A stretch of DNA of 64,000 nt from Burkholderiaceae bacterium DAT-1 (GTDB lineage Bacteria > Pseudomonadota > Gammaproteobacteria > Burkholderiales > Chitinimonadaceae), in the NCBI GenBank assembly GCA_019084025.1, contig JAHRBI010000005.1:124001-188000 (forward strand), given 5' to 3'. Shown here one piece after another: positions 26,112-34,361 of the stretch (position 1 is the stretch's first letter; the number at the start of each line of letters is the position of its first letter). Position numbers and translations under genes: made by a program. The notes under the pieces were generated by a model. The model did not search any database. It had not been told where the DNA came from and saw nothing but the letters and a program-made list of their open reading frames with translations.

Positions 26112-26500
26112 CCTACGAAAAAAGGTCACCCCGCCCCGTGGTTGCAACGGAAGCCGTATCGGCATCAATGTGCCAAGATGGATTTCCCTCCAGCCTTTTG
26201 CAAGGGATGTTCTTGATCATTATCCCTATTGGTAACGATCTCGCCAAGGGCATCTTCGCCGTGCATGATCTCCTTGAGGAACGAATGAGGCCCACATACG
26301 CGGTTGAGCATCGAGGCGCATGCACGATACGACGCAGGACGCCGGTGATAGTGTCACGCCGTTTCCTGTTTCAACAGGCATGAGCGGCATGATCTGCGGA
26401 TGAGATGCAAAGGGAAATCGGAAAAACAAAGGCCATGACATGCATGGCCGTGGGTCGGTTATGGTTGCGGGGAGCGGGAAGTCCTTATAGAGGGGTTAGG
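26112..26500 (+). mobile_element. Internally deleted IS110-like element, copy C
   Basis: The left block (CCCCGCCCCGTGG, then ATCGGCATCAATGTGCCA) leads into a frame reading IPIGNDLAKGIFAVHD, close to the IS110 transposase start. About 250 bases of unrecognised sequence follow, and the segment closes with the dispersed repeat at 26449-26500. IS110 elements are usually 1.2-1.5 kb, so most of the transposase gene is gone. The order left end then repeat, in one direction, suggests one deleted element. Confidence 0.55.
26449..26500 (+). repeat. Dispersed repeat of about 50 bp, copy 2
   Basis: Begins CGTGGGTCGGTTATGG and ends GGGGTTAGG. It matches 21578-21628 with about a dozen scattered differences. 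It adjoins the broken gene copy at 26533-26715. Confidence 0.5.
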
Positions 26501-26532
26501 GCTCTCTGGGCAAAATTGAAGCAGCAGGTATC

Positions 26533-26715
26533 TCACGATAAATGCCTAGCAGTTTCGGGCAACGCAAAGACTCTAGAAATGCCGTTCTGATTTTCGGAAT
26601 GAGGCGTTTCATGCATCCTGCGTCAGACAAAACCGAGCCTTATTCTTCGCCATTCGACGGTTCGAGAATGGCAAACTCCAGTTCTCTGAATTGACACGAA
26701 CAGTACCCGCAGCGC
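26533..26715 (-). pseudogene. Degenerate partial copy of the gene at 60475-60750
   Basis: The reverse strand matches the last two thirds of the 91-residue gene at 60475-60750: TVRVNSENWS, then LEPSNGEE, CMKR, and the end PETARHLS with its stop at 26533. A lost base after NWS shifts the frame and GAAGAATAA introduces a stop after EE. The 5' third is absent. Nucleotide similarity extends a little beyond the gene end, so a larger DNA segment was duplicated. The rest of 26716-26831 shows nothing I recognise. Confidence 0.75.
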
Positions 26716-26831
26716 CAAAGGGTTGAGACTGGAAAATAAGACAATGGAGGCGGATAAACGCTTTTCGTTAAGCGACTTTAAAGAATCAACGCCGCACTTA
26801 ATTCAACCCAATGAAAACATTGAAATAATAA

Positions 26832-27275
26832 CTAATTTTCTTCACCCTCAACATTAAGACCAAATAATTTTTTATCTGTAACAATAACAATTAAACTGGC
26901 CAATGTGACGGAAGCTATCCAAATATAGCCTCCAAAGGCCAAATGGTCGGAAATATTTGGCGCACCAACTAAGGATTCACAACCCATTGAAGGAATGGGA
27001 ATGGATGCAAATGCTAAAGTTAAACTAAGAAATGGTACCCACCAGTACATTCCCACCTCAGGCATTCTGATTATTCGTAGCACCATCCAAAAATAAAGAA
27101 TATTTGTAATCCATCGAGGATCAAGAGTAATGAGCCCGAACCACCCATAGGCTAATACTTCGTACCCTAAAAATCCTTTTGTTGAGCAAGAAAATGCCTC
27201 TTGACTCAAGCTATATATGTAAAGCACAAAGGAAATTATAAGAAAAATTACTGAGAGGAATTTTTTTGTTCTCAT
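26832..27275 (-). CDS. Hypothetical AT-rich membrane protein
   Basis: This 147-residue protein has four hydrophobic segments (about residues 7-25, 42-68, 75-97 and 118-138). Base composition is much more AT-rich than anything else in the window, with many AAA, ATA and TTA codons, a sign of recent transfer. I do not recognise the family. No partner gene is next to it; the IS-like remnants begin 300 bases to the left. Confidence 0.55.
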   Translation of the reverse strand: MRTKKFLSVIFLIISFVLYIYSLSQEAFSCSTKGFLGYEVLAYGWFGLITLDPRWITNILYFWMVLRIIRMPEVGMYWWVPFLSLTLAFASIPIPSMGCESLVGAPNISDHLAFGGYIWIASVTLASLIVIVTDKKLFGLNVEGEEN

Positions 27276-27352
27276 ATATTAACTTAATATTAAAAATAAC
27301 AACCCATCAGTCAGTCATAACATTATGATGATAGCGCAGAATTATACCCTTC

Positions 27353-27440
27353 AAACCCGCGCCATGCCTTGATCTTGCCAGAGCTGCGTCCGTATAACAA
27401 CAAGATCAGTCAATCATTGAATCTGGTACACGCGTCTACG
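27353..27440 (+). repeat. Intergenic repeat, copy 1
   Basis: Contains GTCCGTATAACAACA at 27388-27402, also found exactly at 61278-61292. Flanking bases are partly similar at both places (AACCCGC about 35 bases before, TCAATCAT/TCAATATGCAT after). Both copies lie in non-coding gaps. Confidence 0.35.
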
Positions 27441-27445
27441 CGAAA

Positions 27446-27754
27446 ATGACTCACATGACGAATCCTCTCTCAATCACCGACCTCAAAAGCCTCGGCCCAG
27501 CCTCGAAGCTGATGCTGGCTGAGGCCGGTATTGTGACGGTGGCGCAGATCGTCGAACTGGGGTCGGTTCGGGCTTACTATCGTGTGAAGCAGGTCTGCCC
27601 GCGCGCCAGCCTGAATCTACTGTGGGCGCTGGAATCGGCGATCACGGGTGAGCCGTGGCAGCAGGTGGCGCGGGCGCATCGGACCAGCTTACTGCTGGCT
27701 CTGGATGCGCTGTCCACCGGGGCAGACAGCGCGGGTATAGCGGGAACAGATTAA
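27446..27754 (+). CDS. TfoX C-terminal domain protein
   Basis: The 102-residue product consists only of the helix-hairpin-helix C-terminal domain of TfoX/Sxy: LKSLGPASKLMLAEAGIVTV, LGSVRAYYRVKQ and SLNLLWALESAITGEPW. In TfoX this domain follows an N-terminal domain and helps switch on competence genes; stand-alone copies are common in proteobacteria and their role is unclear. Its last 4 bases overlap the convergent flavoprotein gene. Confidence 0.85.
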   Translation: MTHMTNPLSITDLKSLGPASKLMLAEAGIVTVAQIVELGSVRAYYRVKQVCPRASLNLLWALESAITGEPWQQVARAHRTSLLLALDALSTGADSAGIAGTD

Positions 27755-28893
27755 GGCAGAACAGGCGGCACCCCTGCGGCCATGGCGGCGCGCTCGGCGG
27801 TGGCCTTGCCCATCAGCGCAAAGCCCAGTGTCAGATCACCGTGCATAAATCGCGCTTTCAGGCCTTCGGCATCGGATTCGACTACCCACTCCCCTGCACT
27901 GCCCGGCGCAGCAGGAGAAACCACGGTCGGGCATGCCGGGGTTTTGACCACCACGGGCATGGCGGGATAGCTGACGCGGGTGTCGTTGCCAGCCAGCGTC
28001 GCCGCCAGTGCGCGCATGGCCTGCATGATGGGCATCACAAAAGGCAGCACCTGTCCGTCCACTTCGGCGCAATCGCCCAGCGCAAAAATCGCCGGATCGC
28101 TGGTGCGCAGGTGACGGTCGACCTTGATGCCACGGTTGGTTGCCAGTCCTGCATCTTGCGCCAGCGCAATACGCGGACGCAAACCAATGGCCGACAGCAC
28201 CAAGGCTACGGTGACCGTCTCGCCATTGGCCAGTGTCACCACCACACGGTCATCCACCAGCGCCACAGATTGCGCGGTGGTGCCCAAATGAAAGGTGACA
28301 CCCAGCCCTTCCAGTGCGGCTTTCAGGCGCTCACCGCCCGCTTGCGGCAGCAGACGCGACAGCGGCCAGACAGAAGGATCGACTACCTGTACGCGCTTGC
28401 CGATGGCAGAAAGATCATTGGCGAATTCGCAACCGATCAGGCCTGCGCCAATCACCAGTATATCCTCTTTGCCCTCCAGCATCTCGCGCAGACGGGCATA
28501 GTCGGCCAGATCATTCACGCTGATCACCCGGCTGCGATCACCCTGCAATCCTGAATCAATTGGGTCGGCACCCAGCGCCAGCACCAGTTGGCTATAGGCA
28601 TGCTCGCCCCCCGCCACACGGACGATGCGGGCGTCACGGTCAATGGATTCGACGCGGGTATGGGTGAGCACGGTAGCCTTGAGTTCTTCGGCCATTTTCT
28701 CTGCCGATTTCATCGCCAGCTGCGCAGCGGATTTATTACCCGCCAGCGCATTGGAAATCATCGGCTTAGAGTAGAAGTCACCCGCATCCGCCGTGATGAT
28801 GAGCAGGGGCGCATCGGGCGCATGCTTGCGGTATTCGCGGGCCAGGTTGTATCCGGCCAGTCCGGTGCCGATGATCACGAGCGGTGCGTTCAT
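27751..28893 (-). CDS. FAD-dependent NAD(P)H oxidoreductase, rubredoxin reductase-like
   Basis: This 380-residue flavoprotein opens with the FAD-binding motif VIIGTGLAGYNLAREYRK, has FYSKPMISNAL with the residues that contact flavin, a second Rossmann motif ILVIGAGLIGCEFANDL for NAD(P)H, and the FAD motif IFALGDCAEVDG. The plan and order match rubredoxin-NAD reductase of the AlkT/RubB and NorW type, which passes electrons from NADH to rubredoxin. No rubredoxin gene is next to it; the partner must be elsewhere. GGGAG lies 6 bases before ATG. Nitric-oxide-reductase flavorubredoxin reductase is an alternative name for the same fold. Confidence 0.8.
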   Translation of the reverse strand: MNAPLVIIGTGLAGYNLAREYRKHAPDAPLLIITADAGDFYSKPMISNALAGNKSAAQLAMKSAEKMAEELKATVLTHTRVESIDRDARIVRVAGGEHAYSQLVLALGADPIDSGLQGDRSRVISVNDLADYARLREMLEGKEDILVIGAGLIGCEFANDLSAIGKRVQVVDPSVWPLSRLLPQAGGERLKAALEGLGVTFHLGTTAQSVALVDDRVVVTLANGETVTVALVLSAIGLRPRIALAQDAGLATNRGIKVDRHLRTSDPAIFALGDCAEVDGQVLPFVMPIMQAMRALAATLAGNDTRVSYPAMPVVVKTPACPTVVSPAAPGSAGEWVVESDAEGLKARFMHGDLTLGFALMGKATAERAAMAAGVPPVLP

Positions 28894-29044
28894 GGTGTGC
28901 TCCCTTCAATGTCTGCGATATCGCAGTCAGACCTGTCGATGCAGCATAGCCGGTAGTGGGCAAATACAGCATCGTATGAAAGTCGCACACGATACATTGA
29001 AACGCATGTATGCAGAACGCTTGAGGACGAAATACCTCTCCATG

Positions 29045-29077
29045 CAAAAACAAAGGAGCATGTTTCCATGCTCCTTT
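29045..29077 (-). terminator. Rho-independent terminator of phhA
   Basis: On the reverse strand AAAGGAGCATG, a GAAA loop and CATGCTCCTTT form an 11-base stem followed by GTTTTTG, 26 bases after the phhA stop. Confidence 0.85.
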
Positions 29078-29102
29078 CTGCTTTACACACATCCAGCCTG
29101 CA

Positions 29103-29894
29103 TTACAGCAGATTATGCTTCCGCGCCCAGGCGTCAAAGGCGTTTTCCAGCTGGTCGAAGCTCTCGATCACAAACACATCGCCCTGCATCTTCCAGATGT
29201 CGTAGGGACGCGCGCTGATCACGTCGAGGTCAAAGGTGTGCTTCACGGTTTCGTCGGAGAGGCTGAACAGTACTTCGCCGGGGCTGGACATGATGCCGGC
29301 GCCATAGATGCGCAGGCCTTCCGGATTGCGGATCAGGCCGAATTCAACGGTGAACCAGTAAATGCGCGGTAGCCATTCGCGGGCTTCCGGATCGACGCCT
29401 TCGCGCTCGAATGCATTGACGCCAGCGATACCGAACTTCTCGAAGAAGGCACAGAAACGCGGATTGGTCAGCAGGGGCACGTGGCCGAGCAGGTCGTGGA
29501 ACATGTCCGGTGCCGGCGTGTATTCGATCTCTTCCGGACGACGGATAAAGTCGGTCGACGGAAAAATACGTGCTTTCAGCAGTTTGAAGAACTCGTAGTT
29601 CGGCACCAGGCCATCGACGCGGGTCAGCTTCCAGCCGGTCTGGCGTTCGATGTTGTCGCTGATGTCAGCCAGACGCGGAATGTGGGTGGCCGGAAAGCCG
29701 GTCAGCTCCAGCCCTTCCAGGAACTCCGCACAGGCACGGCCCGGCAGTACCTTTTGCTGATTGGCATAGAGTTTGGCCCAGGTATCGTGTTCGACGTCGG
29801 TGTAGTCAGGCGTTGGGACGTCGTGAATGTCACGATAGTCGGGAATGCATTCCTCCATGCCCTGCAATACGACCTTGTCCGTTGTGCTATTCAT
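29103..29894 (-). CDS. phhA: Phenylalanine 4-monooxygenase
   Basis: The 263-residue protein is a bacterial single-domain aromatic amino acid hydroxylase. It converts phenylalanine to tyrosine with oxygen and a pterin. The iron ligands are H133 and H138 in FHDLLGHVP and E184 in WFTVEFGL. ATG 29894 is chosen over longer frames because GGAG lies 8 bases upstream and the family begins here; the extra upstream codons are low-complexity. A divergent Lrp/AsnC-type gene starts 150 bases away and is the obvious regulator. A pterin dehydratase (PhhB) gene is not adjacent. Confidence 0.95.
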   Translation of the reverse strand: MNSTTDKVVLQGMEECIPDYRDIHDVPTPDYTDVEHDTWAKLYANQQKVLPGRACAEFLEGLELTGFPATHIPRLADISDNIERQTGWKLTRVDGLVPNYEFFKLLKARIFPSTDFIRRPEEIEYTPAPDMFHDLLGHVPLLTNPRFCAFFEKFGIAGVNAFEREGVDPEAREWLPRIYWFTVEFGLIRNPEGLRIYGAGIMSSPGEVLFSLSDETVKHTFDLDVISARPYDIWKMQGDVFVIESFDQLENAFDAWARKHNLL

Positions 29895-30046
29895 GATGTT
29901 ATCTCCGCGAGCCGCAGGCGGGGGGGGCCGCGCTGCAGCGTGTCTCTCTGGTAAGACGCAGAATACGTGAGAAAGCGCGCAATTTGATTGCAAACTTGCG
30001 CTCAAAGCGGCGCAGCATTAGCATGAATCACCCTAAAATATGAAAA

Positions 30047-30529
30047 ATGCGCAATATGATCGAACTGGATAAGCTGGATATCAAAATTCTTGCTACTTTG
30101 CAGAAAAATGGCAGGCTGACCAATCTCGAACTAGCCGATGAAATTGCGCTGTCTGCATCGCCTACTTTGCGACGGCTGAAGCGACTGGAGAGCGAGGGCG
30201 TGATCGCCACCTATGTGGCGTTGCTCGATCCGGCCAAGATCGGCCTCGGGCTCGAAGCCTTTGTGCGCATCATGCTGGACAAACGCGAGCGGCAATGCGA
30301 ATCGTTTTCGCGCGCGGTGCAAGCCTGGCCTGAAGTCGTGAGTTGCCACGCCATGGCGGGCGAGATGGACTACCTGCTGCGCGTCGTGTTTCAGGATCTG
30401 GCGCATTTTTCGCGATTCGTGATGGATACCCTGCTTCAGCATCCCGGCGTCACCGATATCAAATCCAGTTTTGTACTGGAAACCATCAAGCAGACCACGG
30501 CCTTGCCGCTGGATCACCTGACTGGCTGA
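30047..30529 (+). CDS. Lrp/AsnC family transcriptional regulator
   Basis: The N-terminal winged helix reads LDKLDIKILATLQKNGRLTN with recognition helix SASPTLRRLKRLE, followed by the RAM ligand domain (VVSCHAMAGEMDYLLRV, then VTDIKSSFVLETIK). It should bind an amino acid and regulate nearby genes; divergence from phhA makes aromatic amino acid control likely. In Pseudomonas phhA is instead driven by the sigma-54 activator PhhR, so this would be a different scheme. ATG 30047 or 30056 could be the start. Its last 16 bases overlap the end of mshN. Confidence 0.9.
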   Translation: MRNMIELDKLDIKILATLQKNGRLTNLELADEIALSASPTLRRLKRLESEGVIATYVALLDPAKIGLGLEAFVRIMLDKRERQCESFSRAVQAWPEVVSCHAMAGEMDYLLRVVFQDLAHFSRFVMDTLLQHPGVTDIKSSFVLETIKQTTALPLDHLTG

Positions 30530-31377
30530 TTGGCCTCTGCGGCGGCTTTCTGCAGGATTTTTTCCGCCACACGCTGTAAGGCCGGTGAAGGTAATCCGGC
30601 CTGCAAAGCAGTGTCGGCCACCCGAGCGGCTTGCCTTGCCTGCCCTGACTCCATCAAGGATACAGCCTGCCCCAGCATCCACGCAGGTACATTCGGACGA
30701 AGGGACAATGCACGCGCAAAACTCGTGACCGCTAAATCATGATCACCAGTTTGCTGCGCCAGCGAGGCCATCCAAGCAATGGTATCCGCGTCCAGCACAT
30801 GACCTTGTGACAACTCGTTCAGCTGCATCAGGGCTTCGTGCAATTGACCCGTTGCGGCAAGTTGACGGATGGCCTGCACCTTATTGGCTAGATCCGGTTC
30901 CTGATCCGCACCGGCAGCATGGTGGACAAGCTGCATGCCGGATGAGGTGGGCTGCGGAAGTTTGGTTGTAGCGGGTGAAGCGGGCTGATCGTTGAGCGAT
31001 GGGTGTTCAAGGTCGGCAGGAGGCGCTTCGGCCTTTGACATCACACCTGTACGCTTGCGCGCCAAGGAGGGCGCGATGGGGCCGGCTTGCGTGTTGTCGC
31101 CTGCCAGTGGGGATGCGGGCACAGAGGGCAGACGCAGTGTGCGCGTAAGCGGCGGAGGAACGGACTGCAGGTGTTTCCCCGCGTCGATCGTTCGATCAGT
31201 CGATCGCTGCGTCCAGATAAGGCCGCCTGCAATCAGCAGACCGGACAGCAGTACCCAGCGCCAGCTTACCTTAGCCTGGTTCGATTTAACCTGAATGCCG
31301 CCATAAACCTGAATCGGTTTCGCAGATAGCTGTTGTCGCGCATCCAGATCCGCCAGCATGCGGGTCAGCACGCTCAC
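30514..31377 (-). CDS. mshN: MSHA biogenesis protein MshN-like, tetratricopeptide domain
   Basis: The start is a GTG at 31377, with GGAGG 5 bases upstream, giving VSVLTRMLADLDARQ, the conserved MshN opening; the GTG overlaps the mshM stop in GTGA. A membrane span (WRWVLLSGLLIAGGLIW) follows, then a Pro/Ala-rich periplasmic linker and tetratricopeptide repeats in the C-terminal 120 residues. In Vibrio MshN belongs to the MSHA pilus assembly apparatus. Here it ends the gene block: mshE and mshG, which normally follow, are replaced by the convergent Lrp-type gene. Confidence 0.8.
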   Translation of the reverse strand: MSVLTRMLADLDARQQLSAKPIQVYGGIQVKSNQAKVSWRWVLLSGLLIAGGLIWTQRSTDRTIDAGKHLQSVPPPLTRTLRLPSVPASPLAGDNTQAGPIAPSLARKRTGVMSKAEAPPADLEHPSLNDQPASPATTKLPQPTSSGMQLVHHAAGADQEPDLANKVQAIRQLAATGQLHEALMQLNELSQGHVLDADTIAWMASLAQQTGDHDLAVTSFARALSLRPNVPAWMLGQAVSLMESGQARQAARVADTALQAGLPSPALQRVAEKILQKAAAEANQPVR

Positions 31378-32243
31378 GATTGCCTCCAGTGAAGATGCGG
31401 CCATGTTCCGCGCAGCACATCCCACCATGATTGATGTGCGGCAGGCGTATCCTGCACGGCATCGGCCACTTCCTGAACATCAACCAGATACTCGCCTTTG
31501 CCATAGGCCAGCAACATGCTTTTATGCGCCAGCAAATTGATCAGACGAGGCACACCGCCACTGGCCTGATACAGACGATTCAGCGCGCTGTGCGTAAAGA
31601 GTTCACCGCCGCCATATCCCGCCTTTTCCAGCCGTGAATGCAGATATAGCGGCATTTCGTCGCGGCTCATGGGCTGTAATTGTTCCTGAAAGACGATGCG
31701 TTGCCGTAATTGGCGTATGCCGGGTAAGGCGAGTTTCTGGTCCAGCTCCGGCTGACCAAACAGCACCACCTGCAAGAGCTTGCGCTTCTCGGTTTCCAGA
31801 TTACTCATCAGGCGGATGGCTTCCAGACTCTCCAGCGACATCGACTGCGCCTCATCCAGGCACACCACAATCCGTTTTCCCGCTGCTGCAAGTGCAATCA
31901 AACGATGCGACAGGGCGGATAACAAGCCATGCTGATCCAGTGAGACGGGATGCCCCGCGCCCAGCTCTTCCAGTAAGGCCTGCAAGATCGCACGCGGCTC
32001 CATACAGGGATTCGGCAAATAGGCCGTAACATAGTCATCGCCCAACGAAGCCAGAAATTTTCGGCATAGCAGCGATTTGCCGGTACCCACTTCGCCTGTT
32101 ACTTTGATAAAGCCATCGCCTTCACTCACTGACATCAACAGGGTATTGAGTACGGTCTGATAGCGCGCAAAGGGAAAGTAGAATGCCGTGTCCGGGGTGA
32201 TGCTGAATGGCAATTCCTGCAGACCAAAATGATCAAGATACAT
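31374..32243 (-). CDS. mshM: MSHA biogenesis ATPase MshM (ExeA-like AAA)
   Basis: This 289-residue protein is an ExeA/GspA-type AAA ATPase. It starts MYLDHFGLQELPFSITPD, typical of the family, with Walker A GEVGTGKS (50-57) and Walker B VVCLDEAQ (D130, E131), and a downstream GGVPRLINLLA sensor region. ExeA-type ATPases help place the secretin in the outer membrane, probably through peptidoglycan, and mshL encoding the secretin lies 13 bases upstream. It has no peptidoglycan-binding domain at the C-terminus, unlike full ExeA. Confidence 0.9.
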   Translation of the reverse strand: MYLDHFGLQELPFSITPDTAFYFPFARYQTVLNTLLMSVSEGDGFIKVTGEVGTGKSLLCRKFLASLGDDYVTAYLPNPCMEPRAILQALLEELGAGHPVSLDQHGLLSALSHRLIALAAAGKRIVVCLDEAQSMSLESLEAIRLMSNLETEKRKLLQVVLFGQPELDQKLALPGIRQLRQRIVFQEQLQPMSRDEMPLYLHSRLEKAGYGGGELFTHSALNRLYQASGGVPRLINLLAHKSMLLAYGKGEYLVDVQEVADAVQDTPAAHQSWWDVLRGTWPHLHWRQS

Positions 32244-32256
32244 GCTTGCCTCCGTC

Positions 32257-33993
32257 CTAGCGCAAGGCGTTGAGGTGATCGCGGTCGAGTAGAGACTCCA
32301 GCCGCTTCTCGTACTGGCCGACCGTATCTGACCACACCAGACCCGAATCCACCACCGTGGGTTTAATCAGAATAACCAGCTCGCGCCGCTGAACCTGCTT
32401 GTTATTGCTGCGGAATAAGTGCCCCACAACCGGCAAGCCGCCTAATACAGGCAACTGATCGGCATTGTCGACCAGTGATTCGCGGATCAGTCCACCCAGC
32501 GCAATGATCTGACCATCACGGCCACGCACCACGCTATCGGTTTCACTGACGTTACTAGACGCAAGTGGCAGCGAAATGGTTCCCTGCGAGCCTAGATTGA
32601 TCTGCTGATTCACCGTGCTCACCTGCGAGATGGACGGATGCACGTGCAAGGTCACCTGCTTGTCGGTATCAATCACCGGGGTCACATCCAGCGAAATGCC
32701 GGAAAAGAAAGGCTGCAGCGTGACGGAAGGCGTTGAGGTCGTGGCGGTACCCGTCGTTGTCGTGGTGCTGACATTGGTGACGAAGAAATCGTCCGTGCCA
32801 ACCTTCAGCACGGCAGGCTGATTATTGAGCGCCGCAATGCGAGGGCTAGACAGCACATTCACCTTGCCCTGCTGCTCCAGCATAGCCAGTACGGCCGAAA
32901 AATTATTGCTCTGGAACACCACCCCAAACAGGCTGCCTGTCGTTGCGTTGGTGAGTGTTTTGCCTGCCATTCCAGTCAAGGCTGAGCCAGTGGTGGCACC
33001 TGTATTGCTGGTGGAAACACCCGCTTGCAGCATCCCGCCCGAAAAGCCGGTACCGGGATTGCTGCTATGCCCAAACGCGGCCCAGTTAATTCCAGCCTGA
33101 AACTGGTTATTGAGCTGAACTTCCATGATCTTTGCTTCGAGAATCACCTGCCGTTCCAGCGCCAGCCGCGATGCCCGGATAAACGCCTCGACCGATGCCA
33201 ACTCGCTGGGCAGTGCCCGCACCACAATGACTCCGGTTTGCGGATTCACCACCACCTTGCGCCCCTCACCCTCCCCCACAATGGCATGAATCGCACTGGA
33301 GAAGTCGCCCCAGAAATCCATCCTAGCTTGAGTCACCACCCTACTGGAAACAAAGTTGCTGGCCGAATTTCCCGAATTATTGCCATTGTTTGCCGGCACA
33401 TTGCCGGGCGTAGCGGATTGATTCTGCTGAATGCCATTACCGGCATTGTTATCACTCATGGATCCGGACAGTACCCGTACCTCGCTACTGGCGCGCCGTT
33501 GTACATCCAGATAGCTGATCTGCATCACCCGCGTTTGCAGCGATTGCGGTAGCACGGCAATCCGATTGCCTTCAATCCGGTACTCAATGCCATAGACCTG
33601 GCGAATCGCGCTGAGGGCTTCCGGCACCGTTACATCGTGAAGATTCATGCTGATCTTGCCACCGATATCTGGCGGAAGAATCATCGAGTAGCGTGTGCCT
33701 TCCACCATGCCCAGCAAAACTTGTGCGGCAGGCACCTCGTTGACCACCACATCGAAACGGGCTTCATTCACGGCCGTGGACTGGGCAGGCGGTGGCGGCG
33801 CGGGCGGTGTCAGAGCCTCGCGCAGCGCAGCCTGCTCTTGCTCGGACAACCACGCAGCAGATTGTCGAGCCTCTCGCATTTCACTGCGGACAGCATCGGA
33901 TGGTGTCCGAAAAGAGGCGGGTTGCGATGCACACCCAGACAGTATCTGAAGCACGCAAAAGCCGGTCAGCATGCAGCACAGTCGGGTAATCAT
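32257..33993 (-). CDS. mshL: MSHA pilus secretin MshL
   Basis: A lipoprotein signal (LQILSGCAS) begins the 578-residue protein. Then comes a secretin/TonB short N-terminal domain (VLLGMVEGTRYSMILP), N domains (RVMQISYLDVQRRASSEV), a Ser/Asn-rich loop (about 170-200), and the secretin core (GINWAAFGHSS region, VNVLSSPRIAALNNQPAVLKVG, then RGRDGQIIALGGLI). It forms the outer-membrane channel through which the pilus passes. The start overlaps mshK by 4 bases. Confidence 0.92.
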   Translation of the reverse strand: MITRLCCMLTGFCVLQILSGCASQPASFRTPSDAVRSEMREARQSAAWLSEQEQAALREALTPPAPPPPAQSTAVNEARFDVVVNEVPAAQVLLGMVEGTRYSMILPPDIGGKISMNLHDVTVPEALSAIRQVYGIEYRIEGNRIAVLPQSLQTRVMQISYLDVQRRASSEVRVLSGSMSDNNAGNGIQQNQSATPGNVPANNGNNSGNSASNFVSSRVVTQARMDFWGDFSSAIHAIVGEGEGRKVVVNPQTGVIVVRALPSELASVEAFIRASRLALERQVILEAKIMEVQLNNQFQAGINWAAFGHSSNPGTGFSGGMLQAGVSTSNTGATTGSALTGMAGKTLTNATTGSLFGVVFQSNNFSAVLAMLEQQGKVNVLSSPRIAALNNQPAVLKVGTDDFFVTNVSTTTTTGTATTSTPSVTLQPFFSGISLDVTPVIDTDKQVTLHVHPSISQVSTVNQQINLGSQGTISLPLASSNVSETDSVVRGRDGQIIALGGLIRESLVDNADQLPVLGGLPVVGHLFRSNNKQVQRRELVILIKPTVVDSGLVWSDTVGQYEKRLESLLDRDHLNALR

Positions 33994-34361
33994 TGCGCCC
34001 CCTTGCGATGGATAAGTTCAGCTTGATGCCGATTGCTCGCACGTTTGATATCTGAAAAAACAGTCAGGGTGAGCTTGCTTTTACCATCTGACAATTCAGC
34101 CTGGCCTGAGCGGATGGCGATCACCACATACCCGTTCACCTGATCACCCTGCTTGAGGTGCTGTCCATTGATGACGGCAATGCGTTTCGCACCATTCAAT
34201 AGAACAGACTGCAGCACCAGCACGTCCGCTGGATTCGCCACGTTTGCATCAGCATGCTTGCTGACGGCCGCAGGTGGTTGCATGGGATCAGGCAGGGTAC
34301 CCGCCTGTGTACCGACCATGCAGATCAAGGCAAGGCACCATCGAGTCAAAGCGTGAGCCAT
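33990..34361 (-). CDS. mshK: MSHA biogenesis protein MshK
   Basis: The 123-residue protein has a signal peptide (to about AGT), the DPMQPP motif shared with PilP-like proteins, and a small beta domain (LQSVLLNGAKRIAVINGQ, VIAIRSGQAELSDG) typical of MshK and of GspC/PilP homology regions. It should link the inner-membrane MshI/J complex to the secretin. It overlaps mshJ by 16 bases and mshL by 4. Confidence 0.85.
   Translation of the reverse strand: MAHALTRWCLALICMVGTQAGTLPDPMQPPAAVSKHADANVANPADVLVLQSVLLNGAKRIAVINGQHLKQGDQVNGYVVIAIRSGQAELSDGKSKLTLTVFSDIKRASNRHQAELIHRKGAQ

Noticed and set aside
27655-28554. Rightward 299-codon frame opposite the flavoprotein gene
   Set aside because: Antisense of a gene with two clear dinucleotide-binding motifs; product is His/Arg-rich without domains.
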